In this document: positions 18,194 through 26,365 of the stretch, piece by piece
How positions within the stretch are numbered: the first letter of the stretch is position 1
How the letters are laid out: each line of letters opens with the position of its first letter
Assembly (NCBI RefSeq): GCF_002243345.2
Contig: NZ_CP022655.2
Span: 174,501 to 238,500 of the forward strand
DNA from: Paenibacillus sp. RUD330
GTDB lineage: Bacteria > Bacillota > Bacilli > Paenibacillales > Paenibacillaceae
Reading direction: 5' to 3'
DNA length: 64,000 nucleotides
Translations under genes and position numbers: made by a program
The notes under the pieces: generated by a model
What the model was told of the DNA's origin: nothing
The model's database searches: none
What the model saw: the letters and a program-made list of their open reading frames with translations, nothing else

Positions 18194-18368
18194 GCATGAA
18201 GCCGTTCGGCGGCGGGATGGGACCGAGGATGACAAGACCGGAATCTTTTCATAAAATGAAGCTTATTGGCCCTTGCTCATGCAGAGGGAATGGCGGAGGC
18301 GTGCGGCGCTGGAGCTGGAATGGTATGCTGGAGGCCTATTGAGGCGCGTGAAGGGAGAGGAAACGGAC

Positions 18369-19271
18369 ATGAAGAAAAACCGAATCGGTTCATCCGGTCT
18401 GCTCGTCGGCGAAATCGGCCTCGGCTGCATGTCGCTCGGCACGGAGGAGGGCAAGGCGGTCGCGCTCGTCCATGAAGCGCTGGAGCTCGGCGTCAACCTG
18501 CTGGACACGTCGGATCTGTACGATGCCGGGCGCAATGAGGAACTGGTCGGCCTGGCGATCAAAGGACGCCGGGACCGCGTCATTGTCGCCACGAAGGTCG
18601 GCAACCGGCGTTACCCCGGACAGGAGGGCTGGACGTGGGATCCGTCCAAAGCCTATATCCTGTCCGCCGTGAAGGACAGCCTGCGAAGGCTCGGCACGGA
18701 CTATATCGATCTGTACCAGCTGCACGGAGGGACGATCGGCGATCCGATCGGCGAGACGATCGAAGCGTTCGAGCAGCTGAAGCGCGAGGGAGTCATTCGG
18801 GAATACGGCATTTCCTCGATCCGGCCCAACGTCATCCGGGAGTATGCCGCACGCTCCTCGATGGCCAGTGTGATGAACCCGTACAGCATCGTCGACCGCC
18901 GTGCCGAGGAAGAGGTTCTGCCCCTTCTGGAGCAGCGAGGCATCTCCGTCATCGCGCGCGGTCCGCTCGCGAGCGGAGCGCTTGCCGCAGGCCGCCAGCC
19001 GGCCAAGGGGCTGGCGGATTACAGCCTGGAGGAGCTTGGCGAGCTGCGGAGCGGGCTGGAACGGCTGGCGGCGCCGCAGCGGGGCTTGACCCAGCTGGCG
19101 ATCCGCTACTCGCTGAGCCACCCTGCAGTCGCCGCCGCCATTCCGGGCGCGAGCTCGCGGGAGCAGCTGCTGCAGAATATCGCCGCTTCCGAGGTGCCGG
19201 AGCTGACGGAGGAGGAAGCCGGAATCATACGCGGGCTGAGCAAGGCGAATGTCTACGCCCGGCATCGGTAG
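18369..19271 (+). CDS. aldo/keto reductase
   Basis: 300 residues of the NADPH-dependent aldo/keto reductase TIM barrel. The catalytic tetrad is readable: Asp in NLLDTSDLYDAG (about 43-54) with Tyr52, Lys in VIVATKVG, and His in DLYQLHGG. The C-terminal cofactor block AAIPGASSREQL is also present. The ATG at 18369 has GGGAGAGG upstream; the open frame runs back to 18273 without a good start. Substrate unknown. The next gene follows after 44 bases. Confidence 0.88.
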   Translation: MKKNRIGSSGLLVGEIGLGCMSLGTEEGKAVALVHEALELGVNLLDTSDLYDAGRNEELVGLAIKGRRDRVIVATKVGNRRYPGQEGWTWDPSKAYILSAVKDSLRRLGTDYIDLYQLHGGTIGDPIGETIEAFEQLKREGVIREYGISSIRPNVIREYAARSSMASVMNPYSIVDRRAEEEVLPLLEQRGISVIARGPLASGALAAGRQPAKGLADYSLEELGELRSGLERLAAPQRGLTQLAIRYSLSHPAVAAAIPGASSREQLLQNIAASEVPELTEEEAGIIRGLSKANVYARHR

Positions 19272-19315
19272 CATTGGCGCGGCATGAGCGGAAGGATTCG
19301 GAGAGGAATGAGGAA

Positions 19316-19936
19316 ATGGGGTCTTTGTTCAGCAATATCAAGCTCGAGATACCCCGTGCCATGACGTTGGCCGAGCTCGAGGAGGCGTTGGACGCCATCA
19401 TGGACGGAAGGAACTGCGAGCGCAGCGAGGTCCCTGCCGGCCGCACGATTCACGTAGCCTGGGATCGGAACGGCAAGTGGCTGACGATCTACGACGAGGG
19501 AATCGAGGCTGGCGATTGGGACGAGCTTGACGGCATGACGGCGCAGCTGTCGCTAAGAGCCGGCACATACGCCGTGAGCAATGCCGTACTGGACGGCAAG
19601 CTGCTGCGGATGAGGCTCTTCGAGCAGGGGCGGGCAGCGGACTTGTTCATCAGCGACCCGGAGCTCTACAACGGGATGACGGGGCAGCGGCGCCAGAGGA
19701 AGGGGCAGCTGTCCAAATGGCTTCCGCTCCAGCAAGAGGGTCCCGACAAGCCGGGGCTGGCGGAGATCTGGGAGAGGGAAGAGGCTGTCGCCGAGGATAC
19801 ATTGGCGGCGTTGGCCGGTGCCTTCGGGTGGTCGGCGGCGGCTTCCGGAATGGGATTGCCGGAGTGGGAGGAGATGGGACAGGACCATGCTCCTGCCGTT
19901 CTTCGGCTTCATTTCCGGGACCGTGATCCGGCTTGA
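19316..19936 (+). CDS. hypothetical protein, possibly C-terminally truncated
   Basis: 206 residues, no family recognised, no signal peptide or membrane segment. The N-terminal 140 residues are acidic with alternating beta/turn character (GRTIHVAWDRNGKWLTIYDEGIE split over strands), and a helix rich in Glu follows. The start has AGAGGAATGAGGAA upstream. The frame ends within a few bases of where the antisense kinase remnant (19940-20317) loses homology. So both genes may have lost their 3' ends in one deletion, and the last residues (LRLHFRDRDPA) may be junction sequence. Confidence 0.5.
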   Translation: MGSLFSNIKLEIPRAMTLAELEEALDAIMDGRNCERSEVPAGRTIHVAWDRNGKWLTIYDEGIEAGDWDELDGMTAQLSLRAGTYAVSNAVLDGKLLRMRLFEQGRAADLFISDPELYNGMTGQRRQRKGQLSKWLPLQQEGPDKPGLAEIWEREEAVAEDTLAALAGAFGWSAAASGMGLPEWEEMGQDHAPAVLRLHFRDRDPA

Positions 19937-19939
19937 GAT

Positions 19940-20317
19940 AAGCGGCGCGCGTAAGATTCGCGGTTGCGGCGCGCCTGATCCGAGCCAGCTCCCTGGCGGC
20001 TTCGAGGAACGCAGCGGGGGCGGGATCAAGCTCCAGATTGCCTTTGCCCACGTCCTCCATGACTATCGTGGCGCTGTCGCCGGTTTCGAACGAGCCGAAG
20101 ATGCGGGGGCTTGGGGACGAAGCGGAGCAACCAGGTCGCGGTAGACGGCATGCTCGGCGGCCATTTCCTTGCCTCCCCACTTGACGATTCGAGTTTCCCC
20201 GGAAGGCAGCGTTGTCAGGTAGACCTCGGACAATGCCCTTTGGCGAAGGAGCGTCCAGGCGATCGCTTCCCGAATGAGCGGGGCGGAGCGGAATGGCTCG
20301 AAGCGGATTGGAATCAT
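19940..20317 (-). pseudogene. aminoglycoside phosphotransferase-like kinase remnant (frameshifted and truncated)
   Basis: On the minus strand an ATG at 20317, with GGAGG at good spacing, starts a kinase N-lobe: SEVYLTTLPSGETRIVKWG, then EHAVYRDLVAPLRPQAP. Homology then jumps by one base at a run of five Gs (20104-20108 on the plus strand) into RIFGSFETGDSATIVMEDVG and AFLEAARELARIRRAA, the next blocks of APH/choline-kinase-like proteins. After about residue 125 of the spliced reading the family pattern stops. The catalytic HxDxxxxN and DxD segments are absent. It is a decayed gene, or a gene with one sequencing error plus a real 3' deletion. Confidence 0.7.
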
Positions 20318-20382
20318 TAGCATGGCCTCCGTAGATTAGATTGGGTACGGAGGAAATGGTGACATGCTGAGCCCTCAAAATA

Positions 20383-20411
20383 TAGACTGTTTCGGCGGGC
20401 TCTGTTATGAT
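20383..20411 (+). promoter_or_regulatory. possible promoter of the DUF2062 gene
   Basis: TAGACT (20383-20388), 17 bases, TATGAT (20406-20411). The leader would be about 85 bases. Confidence 0.45.
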
Positions 20412-20503
20412 GTTGAATAAGGTCTTGGAAAAATTCGGGACTCTTTTTTTGTGCCTGAATTAATCTTTCGCCCTGAATAGCGGCCGACCCGGGAGGGATT
20501 TGG

Positions 20504-21043
20504 ATGCGGCTCCGTCGCTGGAAACGAAATGCAGCCTATCACGGCATTCGCTTGCTTCGGCAGCGTCAAGGCTCCCACCGGATCTCGCTTGGAGCCGTTC
20601 TCGGCTTCCTTCCGTGCTGGTATCCGACCTTCGGCATCGGGCTTCCGCTGTCGCTCGGCTTGATTCGCCTGTTCCGCGGCAATGCCGTGTCCGGGCTGTT
20701 CGCGGCTTCCGTCGGGACCTTCCTGTGGCCGTTTCTCTTCTACGCCAACTACCTTACTGGACAGCTGGCCAGAGAGCTGTTCGCCCGCCCGGCCGAGCCT
20801 GAATTGGACGAGCTTCTCTCCGAGCCCGCCGCGGACATCAGCTACGAGGAGACGGCCGACAGCCTAGGAGCGCTGAGCGGCATCGGCGTTGATTTCCTGA
20901 TCGGATCGATGCTCAACAGCATCTTCGTTTCCGCGGCGATGTACGGCCTGCTCCGAATTGTCTGGACCCGGTACCGTCTTTCCATGCTGAGGCATGTGCG
21001 GGCCCGCATCGCAGGTGCGAGAGCCGTGGCGGCCGGAATATAA
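20504..21043 (+). CDS. DUF2062 membrane protein
   Basis: 179 residues. A basic start (RLRRWKRNAAYHG) is followed by QGSHRISLGAVLGFLPCWYPTFGIGL, the DUF2062 signature split around the first helix, then two to three more helices and a basic C-terminus. The ribosome site is GGGAGGGA. DUF2062 proteins are small membrane proteins of unknown function. It has its own terminator. Confidence 0.8.
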   Translation: MRLRRWKRNAAYHGIRLLRQRQGSHRISLGAVLGFLPCWYPTFGIGLPLSLGLIRLFRGNAVSGLFAASVGTFLWPFLFYANYLTGQLARELFARPAEPELDELLSEPAADISYEETADSLGALSGIGVDFLIGSMLNSIFVSAAMYGLLRIVWTRYRLSMLRHVRARIAGARAVAAGI

Positions 21044-21057
21044 CTTCAAAAAGGAAG

Positions 21058-21086
21058 GACGGCGCCCCGGACGGCGCCGTCTTTTT
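21058..21086 (+). terminator. terminator after DUF2062 gene
   Basis: GACGGCGCC/GGCGCCGTC stem with a 6-base loop, then five Ts. Confidence 0.85.
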
Positions 21087-21240
21087 GAGTCGGAAAAAGC
21101 GGGAAGGATTTTCTGCGTGTTCGTGTCAAGGCACTCATAAGGTACTCAAAGGCATTCGAAAAAGCACTCGAAAAGAAACCCGCAAGGCTCTCGAAATGGC
21201 ATCCGAAAGATCTCGCATAGGCGCTCGCAAGCACTCGCAA

Positions 21241-21337
21241 GGCGCCCGCAATGGCTGTTGAGCAAGGCACTCGCAAGGCGCCCGCAATGGCTGTTGAGCA
21301 AGGCATTCGCAAGGCGTCCGCTATGGCTGCTGCGCAA
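21241..21337. repeat. 36-bp tandem repeat, about 2.7 copies
   Basis: Units 21241-21276 and 21277-21312 differ at one base; a third, diverged partial copy runs from 21313. The stretch to the left (21130-21240) is built from shorter related words (AAGGCACTCGCAA-like). The third copy contains the TAG stop and last codons of the ArsR-type gene on the minus strand, so the array has grown from, or into, that gene's 3' end. Confidence 0.85.
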
Positions 21338-22028
21338 GCTCCTCCAACCCGAGGCTCTCCGCAAGCCCGCGTCTGCCTGCCTCGGTCACCCGAACCGCGC
21401 GGCCTCCCGGTATGCGCTCCAGCCATTCCAGCTCGAGCAGCCTCGAAGCGATGGCGGCGCCGAGGCTTCCCGCCAAGTGATGGCGCCTTTCGCTCCAATC
21501 CAGGCATTTCCGGGCATAATGGCGGCGCTGGCCTGAGGGGGCGTCGACTGCGACTCCAAGCTCCAGCAGCTTCTCCCGGCCCGCTTCGGCGAGCGCGTAA
21601 TCCGGACCGCAATCGGAGAGGAAGCCGAGGGCGAGCAGACGGTCGGTCAGCGCGACCCCTACCTTGCCGGCGAGATGATCGTAGCAGGTGCGGGCATGGC
21701 GCATATGCCTCTGCTCGTCCGATTCGCGCAGCGACTTCACGGCCTTGGCCGGCGCGATGACAAGCATGGCCTCCAGCGCCTGGCCGACCTCCGGTCCGGC
21801 AAGCCGGTAATAACGATGGCGTCCGGCGGCTTCCTGCCGCAGCAGCCCGCCCTCCACGAGCTTGGCCAGATGCGAGCTGGCCGTCGCCTTCGATACGCGC
21901 GCCGCCTGGGCGAGCTCTCCGGCGGGCAGCGATTTTCCTCCGATCAGGCTCATCAGCATCGCCATGCGGGAAGCGTCTCCGATCAGAGCGGCGATCGCAA
22001 TCATGTCGGGAAGCCGTTTGCTGTCCAT
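21321..22028 (-). CDS. ArsR-family winged-helix transcriptional regulator
   Basis: 235 residues. The N-terminal 100 residues form an ArsR-type winged helix: ALIGDASRMAMLMSLIGGKSLPAGELAQ, recognition helix VSKATASSHLAKLVEGG (about 45-61) and wing GRHRYYRLAG. The C-terminal half, with a histidine/cysteine patch (RHMRHARTCYDHLAGK) and a second wing-like block, is typical of the longer ArsR regulators next to EamA-type exporters. It is divergent from the EamA gene and probably represses it and itself. The stop codon lies inside the 36-bp repeat array. Confidence 0.85.
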   Translation of the reverse strand: MDSKRLPDMIAIAALIGDASRMAMLMSLIGGKSLPAGELAQAARVSKATASSHLAKLVEGGLLRQEAAGRHRYYRLAGPEVGQALEAMLVIAPAKAVKSLRESDEQRHMRHARTCYDHLAGKVGVALTDRLLALGFLSDCGPDYALAEAGREKLLELGVAVDAPSGQRRHYARKCLDWSERRHHLAGSLGAAIASRLLELEWLERIPGGRAVRVTEAGRRGLAESLGLEELAQQP

Positions 22029-22056
22029 GTTCTGTTCCTCTCTCCTTTTGCATGCA

Positions 22057-22074
22057 TCGTTCGACGACGGACGA
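22057..22074. promoter_or_regulatory. candidate operator between the ArsR-type and EamA genes
   Basis: TCGTTCG-ACGA-CGGACGA is an inverted repeat with one mismatch, lying between the two divergent start codons. A winged-helix dimer could bind it. Confidence 0.4.
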
Positions 22075-22126
22075 ATTCATCCCATGCTACCATGAAGGCA
22101 TCCGGAACATAAAGGAGCAAACGGCA

Positions 22127-23047
22127 ATGAATCGTTATCTGTACGGGGCGCTTGTCGTCCTCGCCACCTTCCTCATGGGCTCCTCGTTCTCGGTCGGCAG
22201 GATCGGCCTGGACTACGCGTCGCCTCTGCTGCTTGCCGGCATGCGCTTCACCCTGGCAGGCCTGCTGATGGCGCCGTTCGTGCGGCGGATGCCGCTGCCC
22301 CGCAAGCTGTCCGGCTGGGCCAAGCTTGCGGCGGTCGGCCTGTTCCAGACGACGGGGGTCATGGGCTGCATCTTCCTCAGCATGCGGACGATTCCTTCCG
22401 GGGAGACCTCGATCCTGACCTTCGTCAACCCGCTGCTCGTCGTCGTGCTCGGCTCGGCATTGCTCGGGAGGAAATACAGGCTCGCCCAATGGCTCGGAGT
22501 GCTGACCGGAGCCGCAGGCGTGTTCATCGCGCTGGGCGGCTTCCGCATGCATGCCGCCGAAGGGACGTGGCTGGGCCTCGGAGCGGCGCTGTTCTGGGCG
22601 GCCGCCACGCTGCTCGCCAAAGCTTGGGGAACGGAATTCAACAGCTGGGTGCTGACAGCGGGGCAGATGCTGTTCGGCGGCGTTCTGCTGCTTGCGCTCA
22701 GCCTGCTCGCCGAGCCGGTCCGGCTGAATCTGAACCCGGCTTCAATCGTCGTGCTGCTCTACCTGGTCTTCATGGGATCGATCGTCCAGTTCGCCGCGTG
22801 GTACTATGTGCTGAGCCGCAGTCCCGATCCCGGCAAGACGAGCTCGTTCCTGTTCCTCGCGCCGCTCTTCGGCGTCCTGTCCGGCCGCTTCATCCTGGGA
22901 GAAGCCATCCAGCCTGCGCTGTATGCAGGAGGCGCATGCATTCTAGCCGGCATCTTCCTGGCGAACCGAAGCGGACTCCGACAGCGATCCGCCGCTGGGG
23001 CGGGCGAAGGAGCCTCTCTTGCAGCTGAAAAAGGGAACAACCTTTAA
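22127..23047 (+). CDS. EamA/DMT family transporter
   Basis: 306 residues with about ten hydrophobic helices in two EamA repeats, each with the family end pattern: SILTFVNPLLVVVLGSALLG in repeat 1 (about 105-124) and TSSFLFLAPLFGVLSGRFILGE in repeat 2 split across a helix. Such proteins export amino acids, metabolites or toxic compounds. The ATG at 22127 follows AAAGGAG by nine bases. Divergent ArsR-type regulator upstream. Confidence 0.88.
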   Translation: MNRYLYGALVVLATFLMGSSFSVGRIGLDYASPLLLAGMRFTLAGLLMAPFVRRMPLPRKLSGWAKLAAVGLFQTTGVMGCIFLSMRTIPSGETSILTFVNPLLVVVLGSALLGRKYRLAQWLGVLTGAAGVFIALGGFRMHAAEGTWLGLGAALFWAAATLLAKAWGTEFNSWVLTAGQMLFGGVLLLALSLLAEPVRLNLNPASIVVLLYLVFMGSIVQFAAWYYVLSRSPDPGKTSSFLFLAPLFGVLSGRFILGEAIQPALYAGGACILAGIFLANRSGLRQRSAAGAGEGASLAAEKGNNL

Positions 23048-23072
23048 TCCGACAAAGTACATAGGAATAGTG

Positions 23073-23101
23073 TTGACATTGGCGATGGGGAGTTGTAGAC
23101 T
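23073..23101 (+). promoter_or_regulatory. strong sigma-A promoter without a downstream gene before the next terminator
   Basis: TTGACA (23073-23078), 17 bases, TAGACT (23096-23101). The only thing downstream before a terminator hairpin at 23185-23217 is about 110 bases without a convincing gene. It could make a small RNA or an attenuated leader. Confidence 0.55.
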
Positions 23102-23184
23102 CTCTGATGGACGCGGGCTTCATCATAGAACCGGGGCAGCCCGGCGGATTTCGGCATCCGCGCGGCTTGCGCGCTTCCGTTTCT

Positions 23185-23217
23185 CCCTGGCACGGCAGGT
23201 CCGTGCCGGGGATTTTT
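23185..23217 (+). terminator. terminator hairpin before the DinB-like gene
   Basis: 11-bp stem around GGCACGG/CCGTGCC with a 5-base loop, then ATTTTT. It ends EamA transcripts and any RNA from the promoter at 23073. Confidence 0.8.
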
Positions 23218-23242
23218 CCATTCAAGCCGCTCGAGAATTAGG

Positions 23243-23267
23243 CAAACGTATGTTCCTGTGTTAGAAT
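23243..23267 (+). promoter_or_regulatory. LexA (SOS) box and -10 of the DinB-like gene
   Basis: CAAACGTATGTTCC at 23243-23256 fits the Bacillus LexA consensus CGAACRNRYGTTYC at 13 of 14 positions. TAGAAT (23262-23267) serves as -10, so LexA would cover the -35 region. Damage-inducible control is expected. Confidence 0.7.
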
Positions 23268-23309
23268 AAAGGCATACATAAAGTTTGCGGGTTAAAGGAG
23301 TTTTGCTTC

Positions 23310-23813
23310 ATGAACGACATTTCAACTGTTCTAGACGAATTCGAATCGGCTTCAAAATGGGCACGCAGCCTTGACGTCGCCGAGCAGGCTTGGAATCGCC
23401 CGATTGCGGAGGGCAAGGCCACGATTGCAGGGATTGTCTCTCATTTGCTTAACTGGGACCGTTATCTGATCATTTATACGGTGCCGACGGTCTTGAAGGG
23501 GGAGGCGATCATCTTTCCCGAGTTCAACGCGTTCAACTCGTCAGCCTACGAGTATGCCGAGTCCGGGGTGAAGCAGGAACAGCTGCTCGCGGAATTCGCC
23601 GACACGCGCATGGAGCTGTGCGCCCTGCTGCGCTCCGTCGGAGAAGGAGAGATGCTCCGGGCCGTATCCGTCAACGGCGCCTCCCACTGCCCGCATACGG
23701 GCAGCCCTTACTCTCTGCTCTACGTTCTGGGAGAATTCGTCGACCATGACCGCCATCACCAGAAGCAGATCGAGCTCGCGGCTTCAGCCCGTCCGGTGAG
23801 GCAAAGCGGCTAG
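23310..23813 (+). CDS. DinB family protein
   Basis: 167 residues of the DinB four-helix fold. The histidine in the first long helix (GIVSHLLNWDRYLI, about 40-53) and the C-terminal EFVDHDRHHQKQIE (about 141-154) provide the three-histidine metal site. The ATG follows AAGGAG. The LexA box in its promoter matches what is known of the founding Bacillus subtilis dinB, a damage-inducible gene. The biochemical role of the family is largely unknown. Confidence 0.82.
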   Translation: MNDISTVLDEFESASKWARSLDVAEQAWNRPIAEGKATIAGIVSHLLNWDRYLIIYTVPTVLKGEAIIFPEFNAFNSSAYEYAESGVKQEQLLAEFADTRMELCALLRSVGEGEMLRAVSVNGASHCPHTGSPYSLLYVLGEFVDHDRHHQKQIELAASARPVRQSG

Positions 23814-23948
23814 AGCAGCCGCAGCATGCCGGCATCGGCTGTCCCGGATTTGCCGCTTTCAATTCCGTTCTTATTTGCCGGTTTTATAACATGCGAAAAA
23901 ACGTCCCTGCGACGCAGCCCGCTTCGCATATTCGGCTTGTGCTCCTAA

Positions 23949-23989
23949 AAAGAGGCCGTCCAGGAATTTCTGGATGGCCTCTTTTTTAT
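23949..23989. terminator. bidirectional terminator between DinB-like gene and amino-sugar kinase gene
   Basis: AAAAAGAGGCC...GGCCTCTTTTTT stem of about 16 bp with one mismatch; A-run and T-run on the two sides serve both convergent genes. Confidence 0.9.
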
Positions 23990-24076
23990 CGGTTTGACGA
24001 ATCGGACAAATCTATGCACCGCTGTGAGCAGGCAGAGGCAACGAGCGCGTAGTGCCGCAGCCGGGCGGACCCCCCG

Positions 24077-25072
24077 CTACTGCACGGAGCTCAATACCCG
24101 CTCCCGGACCGTCTTCTCCGCAGGCTTGCCGAGCGCCAGTTCCAGCGCCCAGAGGACGGCGCCGGCAGCAGGCGGAGCCTCGAGCAGGACATAGCGGCAC
24201 TCCTGCCCGGACAGGCTTCCGACATGATGCCTGAACCGGTCCCGCATGATGGGAGAGGACGCCTTGACCCAGACGGAGCCGGCCATGACGATATCGACCG
24301 GCTCCTCTCCGAAGTCGAGCCCGCGGATGCAGCCTGCAGCGGACAGGGCCATCTGGCGGGCGGAATGATCGACCGCCGCGAACGCCGCCTCGTCTCCCGC
24401 CGCGGCGGCCTCGAGCAGCACGGTGACCAGCTCCGTGTAAGGCAGGGAGCGGGACGTCGCCGCCTCGACGACGCGCTCGATGTACGGTTCCTTGCCGTCC
24501 AGGCCGAGCAGCCTCATGACCGGCTCGGTCATGGCGGTCGGCTGGCCGAGCCGGAAGAAGGCGTCGTAGACGATGCGCAGCGCGCGCCGCGCCAAGTAGT
24601 AGCCGCCGGCCTCGTCGCCGGACAGCTCGCTGCCGACGCCGCCGATCTGCAGCCGCCGGCCGGAAGGCGAGATGCCGCCGGTGCAGGCGCCCGACCCGTT
24701 GATGGAGCAGACGCCGCTGCCGGATTCGCTGCCGGCCTTCACTCCGAGGAAGCTGTCGTTGTCCATCGCGAAGCGGGCGAAGCCGAGCTCCCCGATGATC
24801 CGGTTCAGGCTGGCCTTCTGGGAGGCGATATCCGCTCCGGCCAGGCCGAAGGCGGCTGCCGCGGCATCCTCGGCGCGCAGTCCGTTGCGGGAGAGGAGCA
24901 GGCCGAGCTGCTCTCCCATGACCCGCTTGGCGCTGATGTAGCCGTCCTTGAACTGCTCGTGGCTGCATGTGCCGGAGCGGATGGAGTCGATCTTCCTGCC
25001 GTCCAGATCGAACAAATAATAATCGGTCTTGCTGTTGCCGCCGTCAACGCCGATGACGAATGCGTTTTTCAT
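24077..25072 (-). CDS. BadF/BadG family kinase, probable N-acetylglucosamine or amino-sugar kinase
   Basis: 331 residues of the ASKHA fold. Phosphate-1 motif GVDGGNSKTDYYLFD (residues 8-22), FGLAGAD, the catalytic-site block FAMDNDSFLGV (about 102) and SINGSGACTGG are visible. The family includes GlcNAc kinases and MurK of Clostridium, which phosphorylates MurNAc and GlcNAc. The start has GAGGAGG upstream. It lies 21 bases after the GH4 gene on the same strand, so sugar phosphorylation and 6-phosphoglycoside hydrolysis are probably made together. Confidence 0.82.
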   Translation of the reverse strand: MKNAFVIGVDGGNSKTDYYLFDLDGRKIDSIRSGTCSHEQFKDGYISAKRVMGEQLGLLLSRNGLRAEDAAAAAFGLAGADIASQKASLNRIIGELGFARFAMDNDSFLGVKAGSESGSGVCSINGSGACTGGISPSGRRLQIGGVGSELSGDEAGGYYLARRALRIVYDAFFRLGQPTAMTEPVMRLLGLDGKEPYIERVVEAATSRSLPYTELVTVLLEAAAAGDEAAFAAVDHSARQMALSAAGCIRGLDFGEEPVDIVMAGSVWVKASSPIMRDRFRHHVGSLSGQECRYVLLEAPPAAGAVLWALELALGKPAEKTVRERVLSSVQ

Positions 25073-25093
25073 GTGATGGTCCTCCTCGGCGCC

Positions 25094-26365
25094 TTACGCG
25101 AACTGCGGGAGATATTCCCGGTGAGCTTCCTTCAGCTCGTCGAAGCAGGCGCGGGCCGCGTTGTAATCGCCGACGAGCGGGTTCATCATGAGGGCGCGCA
25201 TGGCCGCTTCCTCGCTGCCGGACACGGCGGCAGCGACCGTCTCGCGCTCGTAGGCCTTGATCATCACCATGTAATCGCGGATATGGGCGTTGTCGAGCTC
25301 CGGCAGAGCAACCGGCTTCGCTCCGTCCTTGCCGATGACAGCCGATATTTCCACCGCGTCGCCGTCTTCCATGAAGCCTAGAGCGCCGTTGTTCAGCAGA
25401 TTGACCACATGGATCTCCTGCTTGTCGTTCCAGATGGCGTCGACGAGGCTGATCGCCACCTCGGAGTAGTTCGCCCCGCCGCGGGAAGCCAGCAGCTCCG
25501 GCTTCGTATGGAGCTTGGCGTCGGCATACATGCCGAGCAGGTCCTCCTCGATCTCCATGCAGCGCTCCCCGCGCGATTGCTGGCTTTCCATGAGAAGCTT
25601 CAGCTTCTTGTTTTTGAAATAGTAGTATTCCAGATAAGAAGAAGGGATGGCGCCGACGAGCTGCACGAGCTCCTTGCTGAAGCCGCTGGAAGGGATGTTC
25701 TTCATCGTCTCGCTGTTGAGGCCCACGTCCAGCGCTTCCTGCAGGTAGTCCTTGCCGTCGTGCTCGATGGCCGTGATCCAGCTCAGATGGTTAAGGCCCA
25801 CATAAGTAAGGCTTGCGTCGGGCAGCTCCATCGAAGCGCGGATGCTCTTGAACATATTGTAGGGAACGTTGCAGAGGCCGAGCATCTTCACCTTCGTATG
25901 GGTAAGGATGGCTTCGGTCAGGATGCCGGCGGGGTTGGAGAAGTTGATCAGCCAAGCATCCGGGCACAGCTGCTCCATGCGTCTGGCGATGTCGAGCAGG
26001 ACCGGAATCGTGCGCATCGCCTTGAAGAAGCCGCCGATGCCGCAGGTTTCCTGGCCGATCATGCCGTGCTTCAGCGGTATGCGCTCATCCAGCACGCGGG
26101 CCGGCAGCTTGCCGACGCGGATCTGGCCGAGCACGAAGTCCGCTCCGCGCAGCGCTTCGTCCAGATCCTGAGTGAGCGCGACGCGGCAATCCATGCCGGC
26201 CGCTTCGATCATGCGCCCGCTGAGTCCCCCGACGATGCCGAGCTTCCGCTCGTCGATGTCCATCAGCGCGAGCTCGCTGAGCGGCAGCCCGTCCTTGCGC
26301 TTGATGATGCCCTCGATCAGTTCGGGCGTGTACGTGCTGCCGGCTCCGATAATGGCGATTTTCAT
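25094..26365 (-). CDS. glycoside hydrolase family 4 enzyme (6-phospho-beta-glucosidase-like)
   Basis: 423 residues. NAD-binding N-terminus MKIAIIGAGSTYTPELIEG, the GLCNVPYNMF motif (Cys near residue 171, metal ligand), YVGLNHLSW (His near 201) and NNGAL are family 4 hallmarks. These enzymes cleave 6-phosphoglycosides by NAD- and Mn-dependent redox elimination in the cytosol. The start at 26365 fits the conserved N-terminus and AAAGGAG 12 bases upstream. Most relatives work after PTS uptake, but no PTS gene is in the window. Confidence 0.9.
   Translation of the reverse strand: MKIAIIGAGSTYTPELIEGIIKRKDGLPLSELALMDIDERKLGIVGGLSGRMIEAAGMDCRVALTQDLDEALRGADFVLGQIRVGKLPARVLDERIPLKHGMIGQETCGIGGFFKAMRTIPVLLDIARRMEQLCPDAWLINFSNPAGILTEAILTHTKVKMLGLCNVPYNMFKSIRASMELPDASLTYVGLNHLSWITAIEHDGKDYLQEALDVGLNSETMKNIPSSGFSKELVQLVGAIPSSYLEYYYFKNKKLKLLMESQQSRGERCMEIEEDLLGMYADAKLHTKPELLASRGGANYSEVAISLVDAIWNDKQEIHVVNLLNNGALGFMEDGDAVEISAVIGKDGAKPVALPELDNAHIRDYMVMIKAYERETVAAAVSGSEEAAMRALMMNPLVGDYNAARACFDELKEAHREYLPQFA

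Noticed and set aside
21146-21364. minus-strand and plus-strand short frames over the 36-bp repeats
   Set aside because: Repeat-coded peptides without ribosome sites; the array explains them.
23079-23130. fluoride-riboswitch-like words (GGCGATGG ... CTGATGG)
   Set aside because: The spacing and the pseudoknot partners do not fit the class, and the same bases form a better promoter.
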